From: an uncultured Porphyromonadaceae bacterium
Lineage (GTDB): Bacteria; Bacteroidota; Bacteroidia; Bacteroidales; Muribaculaceae
DNA: 44,441 nucleotides
NCBI GenBank assembly: GCA_946414395.1
Contig: CAMKOE010000020.1
Coordinates: 1 to 44,441, forward strand
Reading direction: 5' to 3'
Below are positions 1 to 8,027 of this stretch, piece after piece. Position numbers and translations under genes: made by a program. The notes under the pieces were generated by a model. That model searched no databases and had not been told where the DNA came from. It worked only from the letters and a program-made list of their open reading frames with translations. Position 1 is the first letter of the stretch. Every line of letters starts with the position of its first letter.

Positions 1-425
1 TGGCCAACATGACCATCTCGCTCATCATGCACAAGCGCATCATCACGACCCTCGCCAAGGCTAAAGCCCTGCGCATGTATGCCGAGCCCCTCATCAACAG
101 GGCTAAGGACGATACCACCGCATCGCGCCGCCTCGTCTTCAAGCACCTCCAGAACAAGGAGGCCGTCAAGGAACTCTACTCAACCGTTGCTGCCAAGATC
201 GGTGACCGCCCCGGTGGTTACACCCGCATCCTGAAGTTGGGCAACCGTCTGGGTGACAATGCCAAGACTTGCTTCATTGAACTCGTTGACTTCAATGAGG
301 TGATGCTCGAGGCCAAGAGCCAGGAGAAGACCGCTGCCAAGAAGGCAACCCGCCGCAGCCGCAAGAAAGCCGCTGCTCCCGCAGCCGAGGCTCCCGCTCA
401 GGACGCTCCCAAGACCGAAGAGTAA
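1..425 (+). CDS. rplQ: 50S ribosomal protein L17, 5' end cut off by the window
   Basis: Structural protein of the large ribosomal subunit, at the peptide exit side. The reading frame is open from the first base, so the start and about the first 20 residues lie outside the window; the ATG at 9 is internal. The visible part has the L17 hallmarks [18 protein letters not shown], the run [16 protein letters not shown], the signature [20 protein letters not shown] and [11 protein letters not shown] basic and alanine-rich tail of about 35 residues ([19 protein letters not shown]) follows the core; such low-complexity tails are common in Bacteroidetes L17. In bacteria this gene normally closes the ribosomal alpha operon after rpoA, which fits the strong terminator just downstream. 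Confidence 0.97.
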   Translation, partial: ANMTISLIMHKRIITTLAKAKALRMYAEPLINRAKDDTTASRRLVFKHLQNKEAVKELYSTVAAKIGDRPGGYTRILKLGNRLGDNAKTCFIELVDFNEVMLEAKSQEKTAAKKATRRSRKKAAAPAAEAPAQDAPKTEE

Positions 426-471
426 TCCCTGATAAGAATTTTATTACGCTATCCCTACATCACACAATAAC

Positions 472-506
472 AAAAAGCCCTGTGCCAATCGAGCGCAGGG
501 CTTTTT
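472..506. terminator. Bidirectional rho-independent terminator between rplQ and the small lipoprotein gene
   Basis: A 14-base-pair stem with one G-U pair joins 472-485 to 493-506 around a 7-base loop. The arms begin with AAAAAGCCC and end with GGGCTTTTT, so both strands carry a T tract. It sits between two convergent genes and probably stops both transcripts. Confidence 0.9.
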
Positions 507-544
507 GTTATTGATGATATTGTTCTTTAAATGCCGGAGGGTGG

Positions 545-904
545 TCACTTCCCGGCGGGAATCGTTCCCAGCATGATCGTGTCGGGCTTGGTGCTCTTGA
601 AATTGTTGGAGACGGCCTCCAGCAGTTCCTTGTCGGTGTTCAGCGTGTCGCCATCGGGTGAGATGACATACATCGACTCAAATGCCGGTTCCTTTTTCTC
701 CAAACTCTCCACGATGACCTGGGACATGCGGTCAAGATACTGGTTCAAGGCATCGGTGTCGTTCTTGGCCTTGATGTCTTCCACCTTCTCTGACCCGTCC
801 TTGGCCTTCATGACAAACCTGTAACTCTTGGGCTTCTCATTGCACGACGACAGGCAACCGCAGCACACGGCTGCAACCATCAGAACAGATAACAGTTTTC
901 TCAT
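545..904 (-). CDS. Small hypothetical lipoprotein
   Basis: A 119-residue protein with a lipoprotein signal peptide: hydrophobic LLSVLMVAAVCCG and a lipobox LSSC with the acylated cysteine at residue 21. The remainder is charged and soluble (YRFVMKAKDGSEKVEDIKAKNDTDALNQYLDRM), with no catalytic motif I recognise. It starts 37 bases after the stop of the upstream ROK kinase on the same strand, so the two may be co-transcribed. Its function is unknown; attachment to the outer or inner membrane is inferred from the lipobox only. Confidence 0.75.
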   Translation of the reverse strand: MRKLLSVLMVAAVCCGCLSSCNEKPKSYRFVMKAKDGSEKVEDIKAKNDTDALNQYLDRMSQVIVESLEKKEPAFESMYVISPDGDTLNTDKELLEAVSNNFKSTKPDTIMLGTIPAGK

Positions 905-941
905 ATTCTCAATTGTTTTTGCGCTAGAGAGGCGTTGTCAA

Positions 942-1904
942 TTAATCCTTCACTTCCCAACCCAGCGCACTGGCGCCCAGCACGGCTGCGTCGCTCTCCT
1001 TGAGTTCGCTGATGAGGATCTTCACCTTGCCCTTGTAGATACCCAGCACATTGCGGTCAAATGCCTCCTTCACCGGGTTCATGATCAGATCACCGCTCTT
1101 GGTCAGTCCGCCAAACAGCACAAATGCCTCAGGACTAGAGAAGTTGGTGAAATCGGCCAGAGCCTCACCCAGGATGGTTCCCGTGTAGTTGAATATTTCC
1201 TTTGCCAGTTTGTCGCCAGCCATTGCGCAGTCATACACGTCCTTGCTCGTGATAGCCTCAATGTCATAGTCACGCAGTTTGGACGGTTCGTTGCGCAGTT
1301 CCAGGAACTCGCGGGCAGTGCGGGCAACACCCGTTGCCGAGCAGTAGGCTTCCAGACAGCCCGTGCGGCCACAACCGCACACGCGTCCGTTGGTGCGCTT
1401 CACGATCACGTGACCCAACTCGCCGGCAAAGCCGTCATGGCCGTAAACCATCTGACCGTTCACCACGATGCCGCTGCCAACGCCGGTTCCCAGCGTGATC
1501 ATGATGAAATCCTTCATGCCGCGGGCAACGCCATAGGTCATCTCGCCGATGGCGGCAGCGTTAGCGTCATTAGTGATCAGGCACGGGATGCCAAACTTCT
1601 GGGTCACCATCTCGGCCAGGGGTATGGGGGTCGGCCAGGGCAGGTTGGGAGCCTGGTCGATCAAGCCGGTGTAGTAGTTGCCGTTGGGGGCACCGATGCC
1701 GATGCCGTTGATCTTACCCTCAGCGTCATTCTCCTTGATCAGACGGGTCAACTCGGTGTGCAACTCGTCGATATAGTCATTAAACTCGCTGTGCTTGGCG
1801 GTCTTGATGGAACTGCTGGCCAGCACATTGCCGCGAGCATCCACGATGCCAAAGACGGTGTTAGTGCCGCCCATGTCGATACCGATTACATAAGGTTTTG
1901 CCAT
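942..1904 (-). CDS. ROK family sugar kinase, probably glucokinase
   Basis: A 320-residue cytoplasmic kinase that phosphorylates a hexose (glucose or an amino sugar) using ATP. It shows the ATP-binding DMGGTN motif at 10-15, the catalytic aspartate in TNDANAAAIGE (D113), the GTGVGSG phosphate loop near 139-145, the sugar-binding GELGHV with H165, and the ROK zinc motif CGCGRTGCLE (C176, C178, C183). Length and motif order match ROK glucokinases. No sugar transporter or regulator is adjacent, so the exact substrate (glucose, mannose or N-acetylglucosamine) cannot be fixed from sequence alone. A -7-like element lies upstream, and a small lipoprotein gene follows after 37 bases. Confidence 0.9.
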   Translation of the reverse strand: MAKPYVIGIDMGGTNTVFGIVDARGNVLASSSIKTAKHSEFNDYIDELHTELTRLIKENDAEGKINGIGIGAPNGNYYTGLIDQAPNLPWPTPIPLAEMVTQKFGIPCLITNDANAAAIGEMTYGVARGMKDFIMITLGTGVGSGIVVNGQMVYGHDGFAGELGHVIVKRTNGRVCGCGRTGCLEAYCSATGVARTAREFLELRNEPSKLRDYDIEAITSKDVYDCAMAGDKLAKEIFNYTGTILGEALADFTNFSSPEAFVLFGGLTKSGDLIMNPVKEAFDRNVLGIYKGKVKILISELKESDAAVLGASALGWEVKD

Positions 1905-1955
1905 GATTTTGGTTCTTTTTTATAAGTTGATAATAAAATGTTTCTTACTAGTCCA

Positions 1956-1963
1956 CAAAGGTA
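1956..1963 (-). promoter_or_regulatory. Probable -7 element for the ROK kinase gene
   Basis: On the minus strand the sequence is TACCTTTG, matching the Bacteroidetes TAnnTTTG consensus, 52 bases before the ATG. No good -33 TTG was found at the usual spacing. Confidence 0.5.
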
Positions 1964-2061
1964 ACAAAAAGTTTCTACATTTCACTTCCTGCTTGTTGTT
2001 TTTTACCCCGTTGCCTGTAGTTATGGCCAGGCCGTTGGCATTCCACATGCGCTACGCGCCG

Positions 2062-4443
2062 CTAGAAACTGGCGGAGAGGCGGACGTTGATTTGGCGGCG
2101 GGTGAGGTAGTTGGGAACGGCATACTGGACGTTGTTGACGTCGGTCACCCAGTAGTAACTGCTCACGTTGGAGATATCCATGAGGTTGAAGCAGTCCAAT
2201 CCTAACCAGATTTCCTTGAAGTGGCTGAACAGGCCGCTATAGGGACGGTGGTCCTTGCCGATGAGTTCATAACTCAAGCCGACGTCCACACGCTTGTAGG
2301 CGGGCTGGCGGACGTAGGAGTCGGCACGGGTCAGGTGCGGCGCCGTTGTGGGCAGACCGTCGCTCAAGATGCCCTTGAGGCTGAACTTGAGGCGTGGAAT
2401 GTTGGGGAAGTAGTCGGTGAAGAACAGGGCGATGCTGTAGCGCTGGTCGGTGGGGCGGGGTACCTTCACACCATTGAGATTCTCTTGGGTCTTCATCAGC
2501 GAGAAACTGAGCCAGGAGTCGGTGCCCTCCACAAATTGACCGAACAGTTTCATGTCCACGCCGGCGATATAACCCTTGGATGAGTTGACGCCGCTATAGA
2601 CGAGTTTGAGGTTGTCAATCTCGTAGGGGATGAGGTTGGACAGGTTCTTGTAATAGGCCTCGGCGGTGAACTTGAAGGGACGGTCCAGTGCCCTGAAGGT
2701 ATAGTCGCTGCCCAAGATAATCTGGATGCTGCGTTGCGACTTGATGTCCTTGTTCAGGAGGATGGTGCGGTTGCCCAGCGTGTCCATCAACTGCTGGCGG
2801 TATTCCTTGTAGAACGGGGCCTGGTAATAGACGCCGCCCGAGAGTCGCAGCGACAGGTTGCCGTTGCGCTCGGGCACGAAGCCCAGGCTGACGCGGGGCG
2901 AGACAAGCGTCTCACCGTTGAAGTTCCAGTGTGACAGGCGCACACCAGCATTCAGCGACCAGAATCCGGCACCCGACGTGAAGCGCCAGGTGTCCATCAG
3001 CCATCCGGCAACGCGTGTTGTGTTGAGGTCGTTGCTCGACGTCTCGGTGAAGATGACGTTGACCTGATCGGGAATGTGGGGCAGGGAATAACCCGCGCTG
3101 TCGCGCCATTGCCACTGGCGGGAGCGGTCGTAGATATCCTCCTTGCGCATCGAGATGCCATAGGAGATGCTGTTGTTGTTCAGTCCGATGTTGCCCTTGA
3201 CCGAGAGGTCCATTACGTTCATCTTCAAGCGTGTGCGCTCATGCTCGTGATACTTGCCCACACCCAGTTCCTGGCCAGCCTGGTCCAGCCAGTACTCGCC
3301 ATGGATGTCATAGGCCACCAACTCGTCGGTGCGGTAACCCGAACCCTGAATGGTGAGGCTTGTGCCCTTGTCATTGAACAGGTAGGTCGCTGCGGCCGCG
3401 GCAAAGTAGGTCTGGAACTTGTCTTTCTCATAGCCGTCAAAATAGACGGTGAACGACTTGACGTTCTCGCTCGTGCCGAAACTCGTCTCACGGTTGACAG
3501 GTGTGAAGCGGTAATCATTGATGCTCACGTTGCCCAGCAACGATATGCGCAGTTTCTCTATCGGTTTGAAGACAAGACTCGTCTGGTAGTCAAAGTATTG
3601 AGGGTCATACTCACCCTTGCTCTCGAGCGAACCCATGAGTGACGAGTTGCGCTTGTATCTCACGCCGTGCATCTGGGAGTAATGGCGCGTGCTGTGGCCC
3701 AGCATCAGGCTACCGCCCTGCAGGCTGGCCGCCAGCGCGCCTTCAAAGGCCTCGGGCTCGCGGTAGGTGATGTCGAGCACCGACGACATGCGGTCGCCAT
3801 AGGCGGCGCTGAAACCGCCCGTCGAGAAATCGACCTTGCGCACCATGTCGGGGTTGATGATGCTCATGCCCTCCTGTTGACCCGAACTGATCAACTGGGG
3901 ACGATAGACCTCGATGCCGTTGATATAGACGCTGTTCTCGTCATAGGAACCGCCGCGCACCATGTATTGTGAACTCAACTCGTTCTTGGAACTGACACCC
4001 GCCATCGTGGTGAGCACGGCCTCGACGCTGCCGCCCGACGCGTCGGGCGTGCGCTTGAGCATCTCCACGTCGATGCCTTGCATGCCTGTGGTCTGTTTCT
4101 TGTACTCGGTGATTTCCACCTCGCCCAATTCCAGCGTCTTCTCATAGAGTTTGGGGTTGAGGGTCACGGTTCCTTCGGGCTTGATGAGTTGGCGGGTCAC
4201 CGTCGAATAGCCCAAACAGGAGAATTCGACCATCAGGGTGTCGGCTTTGGGTACCGTCATCTCATACTGGCCCTTGGTGTCGGTATTGGTGCCGACGGCT
4301 GTGCCCAGCAGGCGCACCGTGGCAAACTCAATGGGTTGACCGGCATTGTCAACGACGGTACCGGTGATTTTGACCTGGGAAAAAACGGTGATGGCGCACA
4401 TCAGGAACGCCATCAATGGTAATATGCGGTGGTGAAATCTCAT
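2062..4443 (-). CDS. TonB-dependent outer-membrane receptor with N-terminal carboxypeptidase-regulatory-like domain
   Basis: A 793-residue outer-membrane transporter precursor. Residues 1-22 form a signal peptide ending VFSQ. Residues about 24-105 are a carboxypeptidase-D regulatory-like beta sandwich (VKITGTVVDNAGQPIEFATVRLLGT...). The plug follows at about 115-230 (LELGEVEITEYKKQ, YMVRGGSYDENSVYINGIEVY, GFSAAYGDRMSSVLDITYREP), then a 22-strand-type barrel ending in the aromatic C-terminus RRQINVRLSASF. There is no SusD-like lipoprotein next to it, and it is shorter than typical SusC proteins (about 1000 residues), so it is better called a plain TonB receptor of unknown ligand. The upstream 270 bases are AT-rich and hold no clear TAnnTTTG promoter. 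Confidence 0.9.
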   Translation of the reverse strand: MRFHHRILPLMAFLMCAITVFSQVKITGTVVDNAGQPIEFATVRLLGTAVGTNTDTKGQYEMTVPKADTLMVEFSCLGYSTVTRQLIKPEGTVTLNPKLYEKTLELGEVEITEYKKQTTGMQGIDVEMLKRTPDASGGSVEAVLTTMAGVSSKNELSSQYMVRGGSYDENSVYINGIEVYRPQLISSGQQEGMSIINPDMVRKVDFSTGGFSAAYGDRMSSVLDITYREPEAFEGALAASLQGGSLMLGHSTRHYSQMHGVRYKRNSSLMGSLESKGEYDPQYFDYQTSLVFKPIEKLRISLLGNVSINDYRFTPVNRETSFGTSENVKSFTVYFDGYEKDKFQTYFAAAAATYLFNDKGTSLTIQGSGYRTDELVAYDIHGEYWLDQAGQELGVGKYHEHERTRLKMNVMDLSVKGNIGLNNNSISYGISMRKEDIYDRSRQWQWRDSAGYSLPHIPDQVNVIFTETSSNDLNTTRVAGWLMDTWRFTSGAGFWSLNAGVRLSHWNFNGETLVSPRVSLGFVPERNGNLSLRLSGGVYYQAPFYKEYRQQLMDTLGNRTILLNKDIKSQRSIQIILGSDYTFRALDRPFKFTAEAYYKNLSNLIPYEIDNLKLVYSGVNSSKGYIAGVDMKLFGQFVEGTDSWLSFSLMKTQENLNGVKVPRPTDQRYSIALFFTDYFPNIPRLKFSLKGILSDGLPTTAPHLTRADSYVRQPAYKRVDVGLSYELIGKDHRPYSGLFSHFKEIWLGLDCFNLMDISNVSSYYWVTDVNNVQYAVPNYLTRRQINVRLSASF

Positions 4444-4716
4444 TATCTGTTATATGTCATTTAATAACATAACGCAGAAAAAGGTGAAAAAGTATTTTGT
4501 CCCGAGTGTTTAAGAGAGTGTGTCATGATTGTGACTCGCTGTTATAACCGTGCTATCGCACGGGAAATTATTCAAATTATATTTAAAATTATCATCAATA
4601 TAAATCAATTATTAATTATAATTTCAAAATTTGATCAATTTCCCGCCCGCAGGGCGGTTATTATTGCGGCATTTGAATTTTGACGCACCCTCGTGCCGCG
4701 AGGGCATGATCATCGA
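4444..4716. other. AT-rich intergenic stretch with two short hairpins
   Basis: No gene is visible. The middle (about 4565-4650) is strongly AT-rich. A compact hairpin CCGCCC-GCA-GGGCGG lies near 4645-4660, and a second, CCCTCG/CGAGGG, is close to the stop of the DUF4292 gene near 4690-4705. Either could end minus-strand transcription, but neither has a convincing T tract on that strand. Confidence 0.4.
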
Positions 4717-5565
4717 TCAGTTGGCGAAAATGGAAGACAGGCTAGACGCGCTCATGCGGGAGTAGCCGTTGGGGATGCTGCGGTCAATCTTCACGTTGCC
4801 GTTCCACTCGATGTTCTTGTAGGTGAGGGAGAAGGACATTTTCTTCTTCTCGATGGTTGCGTTAGCATTGATGTTGTGGGCGATGTTGCCGGCCTTGGTC
4901 GCGCGCACGTCGCTGTACTTGACTTGATAGGCCGCTGTGGCGCTACCTTGAGGCATGATGTCGAGTGAGACGATGCGGCTCGACTTGTCATAGGAGAAGG
5001 CATAACTGTAGCCCTTGTAGTTCTCGTTGGATGACAGGACGATGGCGTTGCCCTTGTTCTCACAGGTCACCTGTGGCTTGAGAGCCTCGTCGAGTGTGCC
5101 CTTGCCGATCAGGAACGGGCGCCCCAGGAAGATGTCCTGCACGTCACTCACGGTGACGGGGATGCCGGCCGTGAGCAGCGAGACCTTCTCGGCGATATAG
5201 CGCTTGTGCACCTTGTCCACGGCATAGAGGCTGTCGGCAGTGATGAGCAGGCGGCCCACCTCGATGCCCAGCATGGGCCTCAGCGAGATGAAGATGGCCT
5301 GGTCACGCACCATGCGCACCTGGATCGACGATGAGAAGTTGCTGCCCGCCTTGAGCGAGATGTTGCCTCCCGTCTGGAGCGTCTGCCAGTCGCCCAGCGT
5401 GGCGATGACGGCATCAATGGGGTCAACGGTCGCTGTGGGCGTTGTGGGCTGGTCTTGGGGTTTGCCGGCTGAATTGGCCGCGTTGGCATTCCTGATGGTG
5501 CCGCATGAAGCGAGAATAACTGCGGATGTGAGGAGGATAAAAAGGCTGATGATCTTATTTTTCAT
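4717..5565 (-). CDS. DUF4292 family lipoprotein
   Basis: A 282-residue predicted lipoprotein. The start chosen is MKNKIISLFILL, giving a signal peptide with lipobox LASC and C21 acylated; a longer frame exists upstream but lies inside the neighbouring TPR gene. The body resembles DUF4292, a LolA/LolB-like beta fold (GGNISLKAGSNFSSSIQVRMVRDQAIFISLRPMLGIEVGRLLITADSLYAVDKVHKRYIAEK). It overlaps the end of the upstream TPR gene by 11 bases, so the pair is translationally coupled. In many Bacteroidetes a dut-TPR-DUF4292 run is followed by an EnvC-type M23 peptidase, but here the next gene is a TonB receptor. A role in lipoprotein or outer-membrane biogenesis is inference. Confidence 0.85.
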   Translation of the reverse strand: MKNKIISLFILLTSAVILASCGTIRNANAANSAGKPQDQPTTPTATVDPIDAVIATLGDWQTLQTGGNISLKAGSNFSSSIQVRMVRDQAIFISLRPMLGIEVGRLLITADSLYAVDKVHKRYIAEKVSLLTAGIPVTVSDVQDIFLGRPFLIGKGTLDEALKPQVTCENKGNAIVLSSNENYKGYSYAFSYDKSSRIVSLDIMPQGSATAAYQVKYSDVRATKAGNIAHNINANATIEKKKMSFSLTYKNIEWNGNVKIDRSIPNGYSRMSASSLSSIFAN

Positions 5566-7285
5566 AATAGGTCTTGTTTTTAACTTTGCGTTGCAGCAGT
5601 TCATTGTCTGGTTCTTGCTCGAGGGCCTTGGTCCACTGCTCGACGGCGGCCTCTTTCTCATCGTTAAACCACAGGATGTCGCCGTAGTGCTCCAGCAGGT
5701 GGTTGTCCTCATCCTTCTCGACCGCGCTCTTGATGTAGAGCAGGGCCATCTTGTAATCCTTCTTGGCGAAGAATACCCAGGCATAGGTGTCGATGAAGTT
5801 GGCGTTATCGGGATCTTCCTTGACGGCCAGGGCGGCCATTCGCTCGGCATGGTCCAGATTCTCACCACGCAGGGCAAGGAAGTAGGCATAGTTGTTGAGT
5901 GCGCCCGAGTTGTCGGGGTCGAGTTCCAGCGCCTGTTCATAGCACTTGATGGCCATGGCCGTGTCTTTCATCTCGCTGTAGGTGTCGCCCATGCCCGTGA
6001 TGAGGTCGGCACGGCGTCCCAGGTCGGTAGAGTCGGTCAGGGAGAGGATTTTCTGATAGGTCTCAATGGCCTTGCCATATTCCTTCATCTGGTGATAGCA
6101 GCCAGCGACATAGCCATACAGGTCAAGGTTGTCGGGGTTGTATTCCAGCGCTTTTTCCGAGGCCTTGATGGCATCTGCATAGTTGTCGTCCATCATGTTG
6201 AGGATAACCATGTTGCGCCACCCGTCGGCATCGGTGGGGTTCACGTCCAGGCTGTACCCCAGTTGCTCGATAGCGCCCTTAAGGTCCTTTTTGGCGTAGA
6301 GGTATTCGCTGTAGAGTTGATGAATCTTGGCCTCATGCGGATGCTGATCGATGAGGACGGTGAACAGGTTGTTGATGCGCTGGGTGGTATCCTCTTGGGC
6401 GAGTTTCTCGCGGATGTAACTCAGCAGCAGGTCGAGTTTGGTGTCCACGTCGAGTTGCTCGGCTGTGAGGGCGTTGAAGATGTGCTGCTCAAATCCTGCA
6501 CTGTCACCCGCCTGCCGGCAATATTCGGCTCGGGTCAGGTAAATCAGGCCGTTGCCGGGTGCATACTCTTGTGCCTTGTCCAGGTAGTAGAGCGCGCTGT
6601 CGCTCATGCCATAATGCTGGAACAGGCTGCTCATCGTGAGGTTGTAGGTGTCGTTCTGTGGCGCAGTGGCCAGCAGGCTGCGCATCTCCTGCAATGCGCC
6701 GGTGCTGTCGTTCATCGCCATGTAGTTGTTGATCTTGCTCGACGTGATCTGAATCGCGTTGCCAAAGATGTGGGCGATGCTGTCAAACGTGGCATTGCTC
6801 TGCGCGTAATCCCCCGACTGGGCATAGGCCTCGGCCAGGCGCAACTGCAGTTCGAGGCGGTTGGGGTTGTTCTCGTTGAGCACTTTAATGGCGCGCAATG
6901 CCTCCTCGGGATGGCCCAGTTGCATGTTGGCATCGCTGTAGAAGGTTGTCTCGTATAAGTCTTCGGGTTGGGCCTCAAAGTGTTCCTTCATCAGTGCCAG
7001 TCCCTCTTCACACATCTCCTTGGTGGTGTTGTTCATCTTCAACAGGCACATGCCCATGTAGAACGAAATCGCCGTGTTCTGTGGGTCTATCTTGTGGGCA
7101 TAGGCCAGCAGGTCATAGAAGGCATCATAGTTGTCCTTCAGTTTCTCGCTCTGGGCCTGTACAAAAATATATTCCGCCTTGCGCTGGTCGGCGAGGGGTG
7201 TGGCCTTTTTTGCAGGCTCTTTCTTTCCTGCAATGGCCGTCAGTGCCAGCAGCGCAACGGCTATTATCGCTAAGTGTCGTTTCAT
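5555..7285 (-). CDS. Exported tetratricopeptide-repeat protein
   Basis: A 576-residue TPR solenoid protein. A short signal peptide (MKRHLAIIAVALLALTAIAG) is followed by KKEPAKKATPLADQRKAEYIFVQAQSEKLKDNYDAFYDLLAYAHKIDPQ. TPR units with the W/G/Y/A/P spacing recur across the length, for example QNTAISFYMGMCLLK, PDNLDLYGYVAGCYHQMKEYGKAIETYQK and PDNSGALNNYAYFLALRGENLDHAERMAALAVKEDPDN. It is probably a periplasmic scaffold. It lies downstream of dut in the same direction, separated by a heptamer-repeat leader, and overlaps the DUF4292 gene by 11 bases, so the three probably form an operon. Confidence 0.88.
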   Translation of the reverse strand: MKRHLAIIAVALLALTAIAGKKEPAKKATPLADQRKAEYIFVQAQSEKLKDNYDAFYDLLAYAHKIDPQNTAISFYMGMCLLKMNNTTKEMCEEGLALMKEHFEAQPEDLYETTFYSDANMQLGHPEEALRAIKVLNENNPNRLELQLRLAEAYAQSGDYAQSNATFDSIAHIFGNAIQITSSKINNYMAMNDSTGALQEMRSLLATAPQNDTYNLTMSSLFQHYGMSDSALYYLDKAQEYAPGNGLIYLTRAEYCRQAGDSAGFEQHIFNALTAEQLDVDTKLDLLLSYIREKLAQEDTTQRINNLFTVLIDQHPHEAKIHQLYSEYLYAKKDLKGAIEQLGYSLDVNPTDADGWRNMVILNMMDDNYADAIKASEKALEYNPDNLDLYGYVAGCYHQMKEYGKAIETYQKILSLTDSTDLGRRADLITGMGDTYSEMKDTAMAIKCYEQALELDPDNSGALNNYAYFLALRGENLDHAERMAALAVKEDPDNANFIDTYAWVFFAKKDYKMALLYIKSAVEKDEDNHLLEHYGDILWFNDEKEAAVEQWTKALEQEPDNELLQRKVKNKTYYEK

Positions 7286-7294
7286 CGATTATCA

Positions 7295-7409
7295 GTTTTA
7301 GTTTTTAGTTTTAAGTTTTGAGTTTTAAGTTTTTAGTTTTTAGTAAAGTTACTATCGCCTTCGATAACTTCTAACTCTTGACTTCTAACTTCTAACTCCT
7401 GACTACTAA
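7295..7409 (-). repeat. Composite heptamer-repeat element between dut and the TPR gene
   Basis: Two 7-base arrays flank a core. At 7301-7342 there are six units of the form GTTTTNA, preceded by a 6-base unit at 7295. At 7368-7409 there are six units of the form CTNYTRA. Between them, 7338-7358 on the minus strand reads GCGATAGTAACT followed by TTACTAAAA. The same core occurs at 21314-21334 (19 of 21 bases identical) and at 16746-16766. The second array directly abuts the dut stop codon, and the first ends 9 bases before the TPR ATG. Confidence 0.8.
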
Positions 7410-7853
7410 CTATCTCGTCCCCGTGTGGCCAAATCCTCCAGCACCGCGCTCGGTCTCGTCAAGGTCGTGGACAAGGGTCCACTTGACAGTGCTGTGGCGG
7501 GCGATGACCATCTGGCAGATGCGCTCGCCGTTCTCGATGGTCTGTGGCTCATTGCCCAGGTTTACCATGATAACACCGATCTCGCCGCGGTAGTCGGCAT
7601 CGATGGTACCTGGCGTGTTGAGCACAGTGAGCCCGCGCTTTAGGGCCAGCCCGCTGCGTGGCCTGATCTGGCACTCGTAGCCCTCGGGAAGGGCAATATA
7701 GATACCTGTGTGCACCAGCGCCCGCTGCAACGGCTGCAGTGTCAACGGCTCGTCGAGCCATGCGCGCAGGTCCATGCCCGCGCTCATTGCTGTGCCATAC
7801 TGCGGCAACTCGTGCGGCCCGCGGTTCACAATCTTCACGTTGATCTGTTCCAT
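7410..7853 (-). CDS. dut: Deoxyuridine 5'-triphosphate nucleotidohydrolase
   Basis: A 147-residue cytoplasmic dUTPase that hydrolyses dUTP to dUMP and pyrophosphate, keeping uracil out of DNA and supplying dTMP synthesis. All five trimeric-dUTPase motifs are present: AGMDLRA (25-31), RPRSGLAL (64-71), [15 protein letters not shown] (79-93), RICQMV (111-116) and the C-terminal arm [10 protein letters not shown] (136-145). The ATG at 7851-7853 is chosen; a GTG 7 codons upstream would overlap the -7 promoter box. It is the first gene of a likely dut-TPR-DUF4292 operon, divergent from the S41 protease gene. Confidence 0.96.
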   Translation of the reverse strand: MEQINVKIVNRGPHELPQYGTAMSAGMDLRAWLDEPLTLQPLQRALVHTGIYIALPEGYECQIRPRSGLALKRGLTVLNTPGTIDADYRGEIGVIMVNLGNEPQTIENGERICQMVIARHSTVKWTLVHDLDETERGAGGFGHTGTR

Positions 7854-7873
7854 GTTCTCTTTTTTAGTAGCCA

Positions 7874-7881
7874 CAAAATTA
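7874..7881 (-). promoter_or_regulatory. -7 element for dut
   Basis: The minus strand reads TAATTTTG, a full match to TAnnTTTG, ending 20 bases before the dut ATG. It rules out the upstream GTG as the start. No convincing -33 element is present. Confidence 0.6.
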
Positions 7882-7957
7882 GTACAAAAAAGGCTACCCT
7901 AGCCACTTCGTGCCACATTTATTTTGAGTGGGTGTTGATGTTTTTTATGAATAAAAG

Positions 7958-7989
7958 TTTGGTGCGGTTATTTAAAATGCATAATTTTG
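7958..7989 (+). promoter_or_regulatory. Promoter of the S41 protease gene
   Basis: TTTG at 7958-7961 and TAATTTTG at 7982-7989 are separated by 20 bases, the Bacteroidetes -33/-7 arrangement. The ATG follows 38 bases after the -7 box. Confidence 0.8.
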
Positions 7990-8027
7990 TCAATGAGAAT
8001 AAATATAGCAAACAATCTATTGTAATT

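Noticed and set aside
828-1925. 365-codon plus-strand frame over the ROK kinase
   Set aside because: Antisense to a gene with a full set of ROK motifs; no recognisable product.
2062-4443. Polysaccharide-utilisation locus suggested by the TonB receptor
   Set aside because: There is no SusD-like lipoprotein, glycoside hydrolase or regulator next to it, and the receptor is shorter than SusC proteins.
5240-6958. 572-codon plus-strand frame over the TPR and DUF4292 genes
   Set aside because: It spans two real minus-strand genes with clear families and is valine/glycine-rich antisense sequence without a promoter.
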